From Pseudobutyrivibrio xylanivorans (GTDB lineage: Bacteria; Bacillota; Clostridia; Lachnospirales; Lachnospiraceae): DNA of 64,000 nucleotides. A program made the translations under genes and the position numbers. The notes below the pieces were generated by a model, which searched no databases, was not told the DNA's origin, and saw only the letters and a list, made by a program, of their open reading frames with translations. Each line of letters begins with the position of its first letter. The first letter of the stretch is position 1. This document shows positions 1 to 11,252 of this stretch, piece after piece. Location: positions 1,273,901-1,337,900 of the forward strand of contig NZ_CP043028.1 of assembly GCF_008935055.1 (NCBI RefSeq), written 5' to 3'.

Positions 1-1517
<1,517 letters not shown>

Positions 1518-1536
1518 TTATGTGTTCTTGATTTCA

Positions 1537-1554
1537 TTGGTAAAAATTTAACAA
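1537..1554. promoter_or_regulatory. Rex-like inverted repeat between nifJ and guaB
   Basis: The 18-bp sequence TTGGTAAAAATTTAACAA fits the spacing of the clostridial Rex operator (TTGTTAA, four bases, TTAACAA) with one mismatch in the left half. Rex senses NADH/NAD+ and often controls pyruvate oxidoreductase genes, so nifJ is the likelier target, though the site also lies just upstream of the guaB -35. The match is seen; the regulator is inferred. Confidence 0.4.
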
Positions 1555-1563
1555 AATCTATCA

Positions 1564-1592
1564 TTGACATTGGGCATTTTGTTAAATATAAT
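1564..1592 (+). promoter_or_regulatory. guaB promoter, perfect sigma-A consensus
   Basis: TTGACA at 1564-1569 and TATAAT at 1587-1592 are separated by exactly 17 bp, a full consensus housekeeping promoter. It leaves a leader of roughly 40 nt before the guaB start codon. Confidence 0.9.
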
Positions 1593-1620
1593 TTTAAAAA
1601 CTTTTATAGATTTTCATTGA

Positions 1621-3099
<1,479 letters not shown>

Positions 3100-3120
3100 T
3101 AAATAATTACGCAATTTCAT

Positions 3121-3158
3121 GCGGCTCTATACTACGTGTATGGAGCCGCTTTTCTTTT
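3121..3158 (+). terminator. guaB terminator
   Basis: Stem GCGGCTC / GAGCCGC (3121-3127 with 3143-3149) followed by a T-rich tract starts 21 bp after the guaB stop. It also forms the left outer end of the 806-bp palindrome. Confidence 0.85.
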
Positions 3159-3885
3159 ACCCTTTCCACTCTCTCACCTGTCCCACCCAGCCTCAGGACC
3201 CTGCCTCGCCGCTATTTACTGCAATTAGCCCCACCGCCGCCACCATCCGCTCGCCGCCCGGTGGCCCAGTCCATTCTCATTGCACAGTCGCAAAATTTGA
3301 TTCTCTAAAGCTACGTTTCGCTTTCTTTATTTGTGGGTGTCCGTTTCATTCTTTGCACTTCTAACGCCACAGTATACACAGCACAGACACTAATAAACTA
3401 TAGAGAAAGTTTCTCTGCAACAAACTTAGGAGTAATAGCGTGATTTTGAAATGAGCTTTGTGGGAAAGAAATGTTGTTTTGATAGATATAGGCACGACGA
3501 GCCACGGATGGCGAGGAGAACGAGCGGCTGAACATGGACGTGAATCCCGAGTGGTGCCTATATCTACAAAACACATTTCGTTTTCCCACTTAGCGAATGG
3601 AGTATGAACGCAATTATCCTAAGCTTTGTGCAGAGAAGCTTATATAAACTACAAAGTGTCTGTGTAGTGTAATACAGTGGCTTCGAAGTGCAAAATCAAT
3701 AAAAGGACACCCACAGAAAGCTCAACCTGTAGCTTAAGAGAATCTGCAATTTTGCTCCAATGATGCAATTGAGAATTGGACTGGGCCCCTGGGCGGCGAG
3801 CGAATGGTGGCGGCGGTGGGGCTTAGGCATATAGATGAGGCGTGGCAGGGTCCTGAGGCTGGGTGGGACCAATAAATATAAAAGG

Positions 3886-3926
3886 GCAAAATAAAAGCGG
3901 CCCCTCGGATTTATCCAAAGAGCCGC
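3886..3926 (-). terminator. Lysozyme gene terminator
   Basis: On the minus strand GCGGCTC...GGGGCCGC (3926-3897) is followed by TTTTATTTT. It lies 14 bp after the stop of the GH25 gene and mirrors the guaB terminator at the other end of the palindrome. Confidence 0.8.
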
Positions 3927-3939
3927 ATCATTGCGTTGT

Positions 3940-5406
3940 TTATTTTGCTGGAGCAGCTGGAGTAGCTGTAGGAGCTGGCGCTGTGGCTACAATAATGCCT
4001 GTCTCGTTTGTCTGATAGAGCATATCGCCAACCTGTACGACCTGATTAACAACAAGCTTGCCGTCTGTGCCGAATAGGTACTGGTCGTTTCCGATTTTGA
4101 TTGGCTGTCCTGCTACGAGCTTACCATCCTTGCCTGCGTAGTATACGCCGTCCTTAGCCTGGATGATTCCAGTCTGCATTGTACCGTCATCTCCGAAGTA
4201 GTAAACGCCGTCTCCAATGGTCTGAAGACCTGTCTGCATCTTACCATCAGCTCCGAAGTAATATGTTGCACCATTTACCTGAACGATGCCTACCTGCATA
4301 AGTCCAGCCTCGTTGAAGTAGTATACTGCATCACCTACGATAGCAAGGCCTTTTAACATATGACCATCTGTAGTATCAAGATAACGAACGCCATCTGTAT
4401 CGTTCCACCATCCAGTGTAGAGCTTTCCATTCTCTGCTGGATTGAAAAGGAAGGTATTTTCACCAAGAGTAACCCAACCAACCTGAAGCTGAGCAGCCTC
4501 GTTAAAGTAGTAGATTCCCTTGTCGATAGTATTAAGTCCTACAACAGCGTTTGCTGCACCTGGTAAGAAATAGTAGGTGCCTGTCTCATCTGCAAACCAG
4601 CCAGTTGTTACAATACCTGTGGCTGGATCAGTGTGATACTTAACTCCGTTGATATCTACCCATCCAAACTGTCTACGGAAATTGTTGAAGAAGAATACAT
4701 TTCCTCCACCAAGATCCAAAAGACCAACCTGTGGAATATATGCTGCGAAATCCTTTGACGCAATATTCATATCAACACGTCCTGAAATTCCGGCTACTGC
4801 ACCACCTGATGAGTACTGCCAAATTGCCCAACCAGCAATATCGTTGTGGTCTGAATACTGAGCAATCCACTTGTCATATAAAAGTGCTGAAGTGAAATGT
4901 GACTTATAGAAGTTTGCATATGTATATACAATTGGAGTATAGCCTGCTGCCGAAATAACGCTGCAGAAGGTGTTTGCAATCGCTGTACAAGTATTTGCAT
5001 CCAAGCCCTTCTGTACTCCGTCTTCTATATCAAAAGCAACTGGGAAATTTACATTGTATGGCTCAATCCACTGAAGAACAAGTGCTGCCTCCTGTGCTGC
5101 TGCCTCGACAGTTGTGGCATAAGAATAAATATACACACCTGTACGAATACCAGCAGCCTGAGCACCTGTAACATTTGCTGCAAAATAAGGATCAATTCCG
5201 CTCTTGGTACTGCCCGCCTTGATGAAAGCATAGCTCATACCTGACTGAGCAACTGCAGCCCAGTTAATTGCACCCTGATATTTTGAAACATCAACACCCT
5301 GAATGCCAGCTGCAACAGCTGAAATTGGCATAGAAAAAGTCATTGCAGTTGCAAGAGCAATAGCAGTGACTGATTTTAAAATTCTTGATAATACTTTAGA
5401 TTTCAC
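3940..5406 (-). CDS. Secreted GH25 lysozyme with C-terminal cell-wall-binding repeats
   Basis: A muramidase that cleaves the N-acetylmuramic acid-N-acetylglucosamine bond of peptidoglycan. Residues 1-33 are a signal peptide ending AVAA. Residues about 36-225 are the GH25 barrel, with the N-terminal GVDVSKYQG motif and the catalytic DxE in FDIED near residue 126. From about 245 to 470 follow roughly ten aromatic/glycine repeats of the choline-binding (CW) type, such as GIYYFNEAAQLQVGW and GVYYFGDDGTMQTG. The tail is rich in Ala, Pro and Thr. The start is GTG at 5406, set by GGAGGT six bases upstream. Probable role: cell-wall turnover or attack on other cells. It is a single-gene unit with its own terminator. 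Confidence 0.93.
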   Translation of the reverse strand: MKSKVLSRILKSVTAIALATAMTFSMPISAVAAGIQGVDVSKYQGAINWAAVAQSGMSYAFIKAGSTKSGIDPYFAANVTGAQAAGIRTGVYIYSYATTVEAAAQEAALVLQWIEPYNVNFPVAFDIEDGVQKGLDANTCTAIANTFCSVISAAGYTPIVYTYANFYKSHFTSALLYDKWIAQYSDHNDIAGWAIWQYSSGGAVAGISGRVDMNIASKDFAAYIPQVGLLDLGGGNVFFFNNFRRQFGWVDINGVKYHTDPATGIVTTGWFADETGTYYFLPGAANAVVGLNTIDKGIYYFNEAAQLQVGWVTLGENTFLFNPAENGKLYTGWWNDTDGVRYLDTTDGHMLKGLAIVGDAVYYFNEAGLMQVGIVQVNGATYYFGADGKMQTGLQTIGDGVYYFGDDGTMQTGIIQAKDGVYYAGKDGKLVAGQPIKIGNDQYLFGTDGKLVVNQVVQVGDMLYQTNETGIIVATAPAPTATPAAPAK

Positions 5407-5497
5407 AACACTACCTCCTCAAAAAATACTACAGCAATTTTAGCATATAATAATACTCAAATTGTTAACATTTTAGAAATTTTTATAAATATAGAGA

Positions 5498-5583
5498 GCT
5501 GGTTACGGCTACAAGCCTGATGATTTCTCTGTTCAGCATAGAAAGCTTCACTTGAGAAATATCAGGGCTTGTAGCCTACCAGC
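5498..5583. repeat. Palindromic repeat family A, copy 1
   Basis: Outer stem GGTTACGGCTACAAGCC (from 5501) pairs with GGCTTGTAGCCTACC; an inner stem TGATTTCTC / GAGAAATATCA encloses a 22-nt loop. It sits 16 bp downstream of the stop of the gene at 5599. There is no T-tract, so it is not an ordinary terminator. Confidence 0.75.
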
Positions 5584-5598
5584 ACTATAATTAGTTAA

Positions 5599-5793
5599 TT
5601 ACATCTGATGACGTACGACACGATACTCATCTCCGTTTACAAAGTATGGGCACTCGCTATAGTGTCCAGTGACAAGCTTAACGTAGTCATCCTCATCCAT
5701 ATCCATTTCACAATAATACTGCTCATCCTCTTCGTCCCAGACGAAGTTATTGCAGTATTCACAGGCTGTAGAGCCTTTCTTTAAATTAGCCAT
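5599..5793 (-). CDS. Small cysteine-containing protein, DUF6472-like
   Basis: A 64-residue acidic cytoplasmic protein with cysteines in CEYCNNFV, YCEMD and SECPYF that could bind a metal. It resembles the short DUF6472 proteins that I recall from Lachnospiraceae; function is unknown. The ATG at 5793 overlaps the 3' end of the small membrane protein by 13 bp and is preceded by GGAGGG inside that gene, so the pair is probably translationally coupled. It is the last gene of a three-gene cluster with the exporter-like protein. Assignment rests on pattern memory only. Confidence 0.75.
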   Translation of the reverse strand: MANLKKGSTACEYCNNFVWDEEDEQYYCEMDMDEDDYVKLVTGHYSECPYFVNGDEYRVVRHQM

Positions 5794-5957
5794 CTAGCCA
5801 GCCCTCCAAGGAGCACAGCAGCCATGATAGCCATCAGCATGATTGCATACTGAAACTGCTCATGGTCTTTGCCCCATTTTGTATTCGAAATAAAAATGTA
5901 AATCATAAGTCCAGCAAGAATTGCCGCAACATTAATAAGCATATTCGCTGTGTTCAT
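5781..5957 (-). CDS. Small two-helix membrane protein
   Basis: A 58-residue hydrophobic protein, MNTANMLINVAAILAGLMIY at its N-terminus. Two transmembrane segments lie at about residues 4-24 and 38-56, separated by a charged loop (NTKWGKDHEQ). The ATG overlaps the stop of the upstream exporter-like gene as TAATG, with GGAG in that gene's 3' end, so translational coupling is likely. A longer reading frame upstream exists but lacks a ribosome site. I do not recognise a family; it may be an accessory subunit of the upstream membrane protein. Confidence 0.7.
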   Translation of the reverse strand: MNTANMLINVAAILAGLMIYIFISNTKWGKDHEQFQYAIMLMAIMAAVLLGGLARWLI

Positions 5958-6463
5958 TAAGCTGCCACTCCTATGTAAGCGCCAAGTCCTAAAGTGCAAA
6001 GCAGACCAATGATGCATCCTGCAAGTGCAATACCACAAACAACCGCAAGTATTGTGGATTTGAAATCCATATCAAGGATTGATGCAGCAAGTGTACCAGT
6101 CCATCCACCTGTACCTGGGAGTGGAATACCAACAAAAAGCATAAGTGCTACGAAAAGGCCACGTCCTGCTTTCTCCTGAAGCTTCTTACCACCCTTTTCA
6201 CCCTTTTCAAGGCAAAATGTAAAAAAGCCACCAATAACAGGCTTATCCTTACCCCACTCAAGAACTTTGCGGGCAAAGAAATAAATGATTGGCATTGGAA
6301 GCATATTTCCAATCGCAATAACAACATAAGCAAGTAATAAATTAAATGTAGGGTCATTCGCTTTGATAAAATATGCAGCTGGAATGGCACCTCTAAGCTC
6401 TATTAGTGGCACCATTGAAATAAAAAATACGTAGAAATAGTTCTTCATTAAATAATCTCCCAT
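5957..6463 (-). CDS. Small multidrug export family membrane protein (PF06695-like)
   Basis: A 168-residue integral membrane protein with the features of the Sm_multidrug_ex family: N-terminal hydrophobic segment, then PLIELRGAIPAAYF, and later LFVGIPLPGTGGWTG. About four to five transmembrane helices are evident. Family members are called putative small multidrug exporters, but transport has little direct support. Two starts are possible: ATG at 6463 (AGAGGA seven bases upstream) or ATG at 6448 (GGGAGA seven bases upstream, giving MKNYFYV). Its stop overlaps the next start. Confidence 0.85.
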   Translation of the reverse strand: MGDYLMKNYFYVFFISMVPLIELRGAIPAAYFIKANDPTFNLLLAYVVIAIGNMLPMPIIYFFARKVLEWGKDKPVIGGFFTFCLEKGEKGGKKLQEKAGRGLFVALMLFVGIPLPGTGGWTGTLAASILDMDFKSTILAVVCGIALAGCIIGLLCTLGLGAYIGVAA

Positions 6464-6474
6464 TTTATAGTCCT

Positions 6475-6555
6475 CTGGTTACAGTCACAAGCCTCAGTGT
6501 CTTTTCATTCTGCTACATGCATCATTTAAAGACTTAAGAGCTTGTGACCTACCAG
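6475..6555. repeat. Palindromic repeat family A, copy 2
   Basis: CTGGTTACAGTCACAAGCCT pairs with the GCTTGTGACCTACCAG end; the inner stem GTGTCTTT / AAAGACTTA differs in sequence from copy 1 but still pairs. It starts 17 bp after the hisC stop. Confidence 0.75.
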
Positions 6556-6571
6556 ATCATCTAACTGTTTA

Positions 6572-7621
6572 CTATTTTTTTAATTTCTCAATAAACGAAC
6601 ACATCTCCTCATCGGTTCCGATGCTAATGCGAAGATAATTAGCAATTCTCTCTGGCTTGCTGAAGTGACGAACAAAAATGCCTCGTTTCTTAAGCTCTTC
6701 AAAGATACTTACTGCATTTACGAATTCATGCTTAGCAAAGATGAAATTACTCTTTGAGTCAGGGAATGTAAAGCCTAGCCCTTTGAGCTGTTCCTTTGTC
6801 CATTCACGAGTAGCGATTACCGCATCTACTTTCTCTTTAAAATATGAATCATCCTCTATTGAAGCAACACCTGCAGCAAGAGTAATTGTATCCATAGTAT
6901 ATGAGTTGAATGAGAATTTACAATCAGACAAATACTTAATCAACTCAGCGTTTCCAATTGCATAACCAATACGATTTCCAGCCATAGCTCTCGACTTAGA
7001 AAAAGTACGAACAACTAATACATTATCGTATTTACGAACTAATTCCAAGCAGGATTTAGCTCCAAAATCAACATAAGCCTCGTCGATTATTACAACACAT
7101 TCAGGATGAGATTCAACAATCTTTTCAAAAAACTCGACTGGCTCAGCAACACCTGTTGGCGCATTTGGATTTGGGATTACAATTCCACCGCATGGTCCTT
7201 CGTAGTCAGAAGCTACTAATTTAAAGTCCGAATCAAGTGGCTTCTGATTGTAAGGAATTCTAAACAAATCTGCCCAAACATCATAAAATGAATAGGTGAT
7301 ATCTGGAAACAGAATTGGCCTGTCGGAATTAAAAAATGTCAGGAAGCTCATAGCAAGCACGTCATCAGAACCAACCCCCACGAAAACATTGGAAGCATCC
7401 ACTCCATGATACTTGGCAATAGCATCCACCAGGCTGGCACATGTTGGGTCAGGATATCTACGAAGGGAGTCTGCACTCACCTTTGCGATTGCCTGGCTCA
7501 CACGTGGACTTGGCGGATATGGGTTCTCGTTAGTGTTAAGTTTGATGATATTTTGCTGCTTTGGCTGCTCACCTGGTGTATATGGCACCACCTGGCGTAC
7601 ATTTTGTTTCCAACTAGTCAT
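6572..7621 (-). CDS. hisC: Histidinol-phosphate aminotransferase
   Basis: PLP-dependent conversion of imidazole-acetol phosphate and glutamate to histidinol phosphate, a step of histidine synthesis in the cytoplasm. At 349 residues it has normal length for the class II aminotransferase fold. Visible motifs are LNTNENPYPPSP near the N-terminus, the PNPNAPTG loop, IIDEAYVDF with the PLP-contacting aspartate, and the Schiff-base lysine in TFSKSRAMAGNRIG near residue 205. The ATG follows GGAGG. No other his genes are near, so it is a detached pathway gene, and it may also accept aromatic substrates as some HisC proteins do. Confidence 0.93.
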   Translation of the reverse strand: MTSWKQNVRQVVPYTPGEQPKQQNIIKLNTNENPYPPSPRVSQAIAKVSADSLRRYPDPTCASLVDAIAKYHGVDASNVFVGVGSDDVLAMSFLTFFNSDRPILFPDITYSFYDVWADLFRIPYNQKPLDSDFKLVASDYEGPCGGIVIPNPNAPTGVAEPVEFFEKIVESHPECVVIIDEAYVDFGAKSCLELVRKYDNVLVVRTFSKSRAMAGNRIGYAIGNAELIKYLSDCKFSFNSYTMDTITLAAGVASIEDDSYFKEKVDAVIATREWTKEQLKGLGFTFPDSKSNFIFAKHEFVNAVSIFEELKKRGIFVRHFSKPERIANYLRISIGTDEEMCSFIEKLKK

Positions 7622-7752
7622 TATATTAGCCTCCGGTCTTTACATGCAGTTAACACCTCATCAGTCAGCTAACGCTGACAGCTTTTCTCGGCTCCCGCCT
7701 CGGTCGGTGCTGAACAGATGCCACTGGCATCTAGCCCCGTCAATGGGAAGCC
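7622..7752. other. Palindrome-rich intergenic spacer
   Basis: Holds two clear short palindromes, GTCAGCTAACGCTGAC (7664-7679) and GATGCCACTGGCATC (7717-7731), with G+C-richer sequence between them. No T-tract, so no obvious intrinsic terminator for the L,D-transpeptidase gene that ends at 7753. Confidence 0.5.
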
Positions 7753-9543
7753 TTAAGGTGTAACTGGAACTTCTGGTGTAACTGGAACTTCTGGTGTAAC
7801 TGGGACAGTTCCGTCTGCTGGTATCTGTCCTTCGCCTGCAGCCGCTGCTGCAGCTGCTGCCTGTTCCTTTAATATCTGAAGTGCCTGCTCAGCATTAACT
7901 AAATCCTGATAATTAGTAACAAGAGCCTTCTGCTCCTCTGTAAGAGAATCATATTTCTGTCTAGCTGCAACAATCTTTGCCTCAGACTCGAGAGAAACTG
8001 ACTCGATATCTGCGATAAGATTCATAGCCTCAATCTGAGGATTCTGAAGTCGGAAGTTCTCCTCCTCTGTATCACCAGTATAGAAAACAAGTACTGGCCA
8101 GCCAGCCTCAACAATATCGTAAATCTTTTCAGCTGCTGAAAGTGGAAGGTTTACACAACCGTGACTACCACCTGTCTTGTAGATAGTGCCACCGAACTTG
8201 TTACGCCATGTTGCATCATGTAAGCCCTCACCCAAATTGAAAGGCATCCAGAAATTAACGTGTGACTCGTAGTTGTCACCCTTAAGGGTTGCATCCTTCT
8301 GCTTGTAAGCGATTGGGTACACACCTGTGTGAGTACCATGTCCCTTAGAAACATTTCCAGTAACGCAAGATGTATCAAACACCATCTCGCCCTCTTTATA
8401 AACGTAAACATGCTGAGTAGTAAGATTTACCTCAACATATGAAGTACCATAATCATGTTCGCCATGACTTGTTCCACGATAAAGATAAGTGAAATCACGA
8501 GTAACATCCTTGCCTCCCTTTAAGTCAGCAATGATGGCATCAATCTCGCCCTCGTAGGCAATTCTCCAACCAAATGAACCTGCTGGAACTGTGATTTCCT
8601 CACCCGTAGATGTGGTGAATTCCTTCTTCTTGCCGTAGGTGTTGTACTTGTCACCCATAGCATTAACATACTCACCGATTGCATCTCTATTGAAATCTAC
8701 CTTGAAATCATCCCATGTGAACCAACCAGCCTTAGTCTCGGCAGGGATTTCCTCAGTAAGGCCCTCACCCAAGTCATAATGAATAGCTGTGTTCATATAT
8801 TTGTTAAGCTGCTCACAGGCTGCTTTGATATTTGCATCGTCTTCCTTTACATCAGGCTTGTTGTAGCAGGTACCATCTGTGAGATTAATAACAGTCTGGA
8901 GATTCTCAACTGCATAGATGATAGCTTCCTCAACACCTTCGACATCGATTCTGTCACCATAAACCTCAGGAACGATAACGAACTCGCTACCATCGAACTT
9001 GATGTAAGCATCCTCAGATTCTTTTGTAGCCTTCTGATGAGAGAAATCAAGGCTTTCAGCAACTGCCTTCACCTTTGCCTCATCATAGGAATTACCAGTC
9101 TTGGTGTAGTACTCTGCTGGAACAAAAATACGACCGATCCAATTGAAACCTGACTGCTGTGGTAAAAGGGCTTCAACCTCTGAAACATCGTAATTTACAC
9201 CAACGCCAAGATCAGCTGCACTAACTTCATTGACAACATCACCATCTGCATTTTCAAAGGTGATTGTATATTTATCAGCATCTGTAAGGATTTTATCGTA
9301 GGTACTCTGAGCATTTCTGAAAGATGCGCCAACACCGTTGACCTTGCTTCTGATGTAGAAATGACTTCCGAAATAAATACTTCCGGCTAAATACACAAAT
9401 AAAACAATGCCAGCTGTAATTTCAAGCTTAAGCATTGTCTTTTTGTCTACGTAAAATCTTTTAAATTTATTTTTCTTATGAGCTTTCTTCTTTTTTAATC
9501 CACTCATCTTTTGTTCCTCTAAAAATAAGCTATATTTCTCCAT
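7753..9543 (-). CDS. Membrane-anchored L,D-transpeptidase (YkuD)
   Basis: Forms 3-3 cross-links in peptidoglycan or attaches proteins to it, outside the membrane. A lysine-rich cytoplasmic N-terminus is followed by one transmembrane helix at about 39-60. Residues about 65-350 resemble the peptidoglycan-binding PG4-type domain, and residues 367-478 form the YkuD domain with HGTHTG and the catalytic SHGCVN (Cys463). Next come a FIVAR-like helical stretch, an alanine run, and a proline/valine tail of three 18-bp repeats encoding EVPVTP. Start is uncertain: ATG 9543 (GGAG) or ATG 9507 giving MSGLKKKK, with AGAGGA ideally spaced. Confidence 0.92.
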   Translation of the reverse strand: MEKYSLFLEEQKMSGLKKKKAHKKNKFKRFYVDKKTMLKLEITAGIVLFVYLAGSIYFGSHFYIRSKVNGVGASFRNAQSTYDKILTDADKYTITFENADGDVVNEVSAADLGVGVNYDVSEVEALLPQQSGFNWIGRIFVPAEYYTKTGNSYDEAKVKAVAESLDFSHQKATKESEDAYIKFDGSEFVIVPEVYGDRIDVEGVEEAIIYAVENLQTVINLTDGTCYNKPDVKEDDANIKAACEQLNKYMNTAIHYDLGEGLTEEIPAETKAGWFTWDDFKVDFNRDAIGEYVNAMGDKYNTYGKKKEFTTSTGEEITVPAGSFGWRIAYEGEIDAIIADLKGGKDVTRDFTYLYRGTSHGEHDYGTSYVEVNLTTQHVYVYKEGEMVFDTSCVTGNVSKGHGTHTGVYPIAYKQKDATLKGDNYESHVNFWMPFNLGEGLHDATWRNKFGGTIYKTGGSHGCVNLPLSAAEKIYDIVEAGWPVLVFYTGDTEEENFRLQNPQIEAMNLIADIESVSLESEAKIVAARQKYDSLTEEQKALVTNYQDLVNAEQALQILKEQAAAAAAAAGEGQIPADGTVPVTPEVPVTPEVPVTP

Positions 9544-9621
9544 ACTTACTCCGAGTGATAGTTTACAGGAAATCCAGTCTAAAAAACAACTAAAGTTTTA
9601 GGTAGAAAAGCCCTGATATCA

Positions 9622-10491
9622 TTAATTTTTCCTAAAGCTCTTAAGCTCATCAATAGTGAACTCATAAGCTTCATTACAGAACTGGCACTTAACCTCTACA
9701 GGCTTGCCATCATTGATAATATCATCCATATCCTCTTTTCCAAGAGAAGCAAGGCTACGGATAACGCGCTCCCTAGAGCAGTCACACTTGTAGGAAGCGG
9801 GATATGTCTCCATGAAAGTAACATCAAGACCAGCAAGAACTGTTTCAAGCATCTGCTCTGGAGTCTTGCCGCTTGAAAGCATATCTGTTACTGAAGGAAG
9901 AGTCTTAAGATTCTCCTCAATCTGGGTAATAACCTCGTCAGGAGTGAAAGGCATAACCTGAATGATGAAACCACCCGCACAGTTAACTGTGTTGTCCTTG
10001 TTCATGAGAACACCAAGGCCAACTGATGATGGAACCTGTTCTGAAACAGCATAGTAGTATGTAAGGTCCTCAGCGATTTCACCTGTCTGAAGCTCAACTG
10101 TCCCAACATATGGATCCTTGAGGCCCATATCCTTAATGACACGAAGAATTCCAAGGTCGATAGCACCGCCAACATCAAGCTTGCCGTTCTTTGGTGGCAA
10201 ATCAACAACTGCAACATTAGGGAAGCCCTTAACCTCACCCTTATTATTAGCTGTGACAGTAATGCCCTTCATTGGACCAGAGCCCTGGATCTGAAGAGTA
10301 ACCAAGTCATCCTCGCCCTTGAGCATAACACCCATCATTGAGCCTGCTGAAAGCATACGTCCCAAAGCTGCTGTAACTACAGGGGATGTGTTGTGACGGC
10401 TTCGCGCCTCTTCAACCATTTCACGACTTGTAATTGCAAATGCTCTGATTGCGTCATTTGCAGCTGTTCCTCTAACTATATAATCGCTCAT
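9622..10491 (-). CDS. hslO: Redox-regulated chaperone Hsp33
   Basis: A holdase chaperone switched on by oxidation: four C-terminal cysteines release zinc and form disulfides under oxidative stress, exposing the substrate-binding surface. The 289-residue length is normal. The zinc site CDCSRERV and CQFCNEAY is intact near residues 237-272. The N-terminal domain begins MSDYIVRGTAANDAIRAFA and contains QIQGSGPMKG. The ATG overlaps the stop of the methyltransferase gene as TAATG, so the two are translationally coupled, an arrangement that could link the chaperone's dose to its neighbour. Confidence 0.96.
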   Translation of the reverse strand: MSDYIVRGTAANDAIRAFAITSREMVEEARSRHNTSPVVTAALGRMLSAGSMMGVMLKGEDDLVTLQIQGSGPMKGITVTANNKGEVKGFPNVAVVDLPPKNGKLDVGGAIDLGILRVIKDMGLKDPYVGTVELQTGEIAEDLTYYYAVSEQVPSSVGLGVLMNKDNTVNCAGGFIIQVMPFTPDEVITQIEENLKTLPSVTDMLSSGKTPEQMLETVLAGLDVTFMETYPASYKCDCSRERVIRSLASLGKEDMDDIINDGKPVEVKCQFCNEAYEFTIDELKSFRKN

Positions 10492-11249
10492 TACTTTGTT
10501 ACCTCTCTTGCTATAAAATACAATCTATCACTATTCTTGAAATCCTCTGGCGCATTTACCGGAGACATACTTGCCACATCGAGAACCTCAAGAAGCTCAA
10601 GTCCACTCTCACTGATTGCCTTCTTGATTTCATCAACTGTAAAGGCATGCTGAAGATGCTCCTCCTCATATCTGTCGAAGGTTCCCTCTTCATTTTCATC
10701 ATAAATGGTCAAAAAATATGAGTTGTCTCTTGTTTCAACATCATAATCATTTTCCCAGATAAAGCTGCCAGTCTCGCGATTTTCCGCAATTGTGCTGCAT
10801 CCAAGCGTCTCATAGAAATGTTCAGTCTTTACGTCAAAAATAAACAGCCCCTTAGGGTCCAAATAATTGTTGGCAAGCTTGCAAACTGTCAGCAATTCAT
10901 CGTAATCACAAAGATAATTGATACTGTCGCAAAGGCTTACCACTGCTCCAACAGTGCCGTAAAGCTCGAACTCTCGCATATCCTGACATAGATAAAGGAT
11001 TCCCTGGGAATCCTCGTGTGTCTGTGCCTCCATAAGCATATCATAGGAGTTATCTATGCCAATCATGTCATAACCTGCAGCCTTTAGGCGCCTTGTAATC
11101 TGTCCGGTGCCACAACCCAGGTCACACACGATTTCCATAGGCATATTATATTTTTCGAATAAAGTCTTAATATTTTCTGTCCATGTGTCATACGGAACAT
11201 TGTCCATATACATATCATAGACAGTTGCAAAACCTGTATAAGCTTCCAT
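10491..11249 (-). CDS. Class I SAM-dependent methyltransferase
   Basis: A 252-residue cytoplasmic methyltransferase. Motif I is VCDLGCGTGQITRRL near residues 41-55, the acidic motif II is GIDNSYDML, and motif III CQDMREFEL follows. The C-terminal half, with a DENEEGTFDRYEEEHLQHAF stretch, matches the small-molecule methyltransferases common in Firmicutes rather than RNA or DNA enzymes. Substrate is unknown. It lies 3 bp after the membrane-protein gene and overlaps hslO, so the three form an operon. Confidence 0.88.
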   Translation of the reverse strand: MEAYTGFATVYDMYMDNVPYDTWTENIKTLFEKYNMPMEIVCDLGCGTGQITRRLKAAGYDMIGIDNSYDMLMEAQTHEDSQGILYLCQDMREFELYGTVGAVVSLCDSINYLCDYDELLTVCKLANNYLDPKGLFIFDVKTEHFYETLGCSTIAENRETGSFIWENDYDVETRDNSYFLTIYDENEEGTFDRYEEEHLQHAFTVDEIKKAISESGLELLEVLDVASMSPVNAPEDFKNSDRLYFIAREVTK

Positions 11250-11252
11250 CTG

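Larger units (their letters stand above)
3121..3926. repeat. 806-bp imperfect palindrome (two tail-to-tail copies of one element)
   Basis: No gene is supported in 3100-3939. Instead the left arm and the reverse complement of the right arm match over almost their full length, symmetric about 3523.5. Paired blocks include CCCACCCAGCCTCAGGACCC (about 3181 and 3873), GTGGGTGTCC (3333-3342 with 3705-3714) and GATATAGGCAC near the centre. The arms differ by many substitutions but few net indels. Each arm begins with the terminator of the adjacent gene, guaB on one side and the lysozyme on the other. A third diverged copy follows the GH9 gene at 60303-60720. The conserved block order suggests a structured RNA or mobile unit of about 350-400 nt; its nature is unknown. 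Confidence 0.85.

Noticed and set aside
3119-3364. Plus-strand ORF in the left arm of the palindrome
   Set aside because: It begins inside the guaB terminator; the other two copies of the element do not keep this frame.
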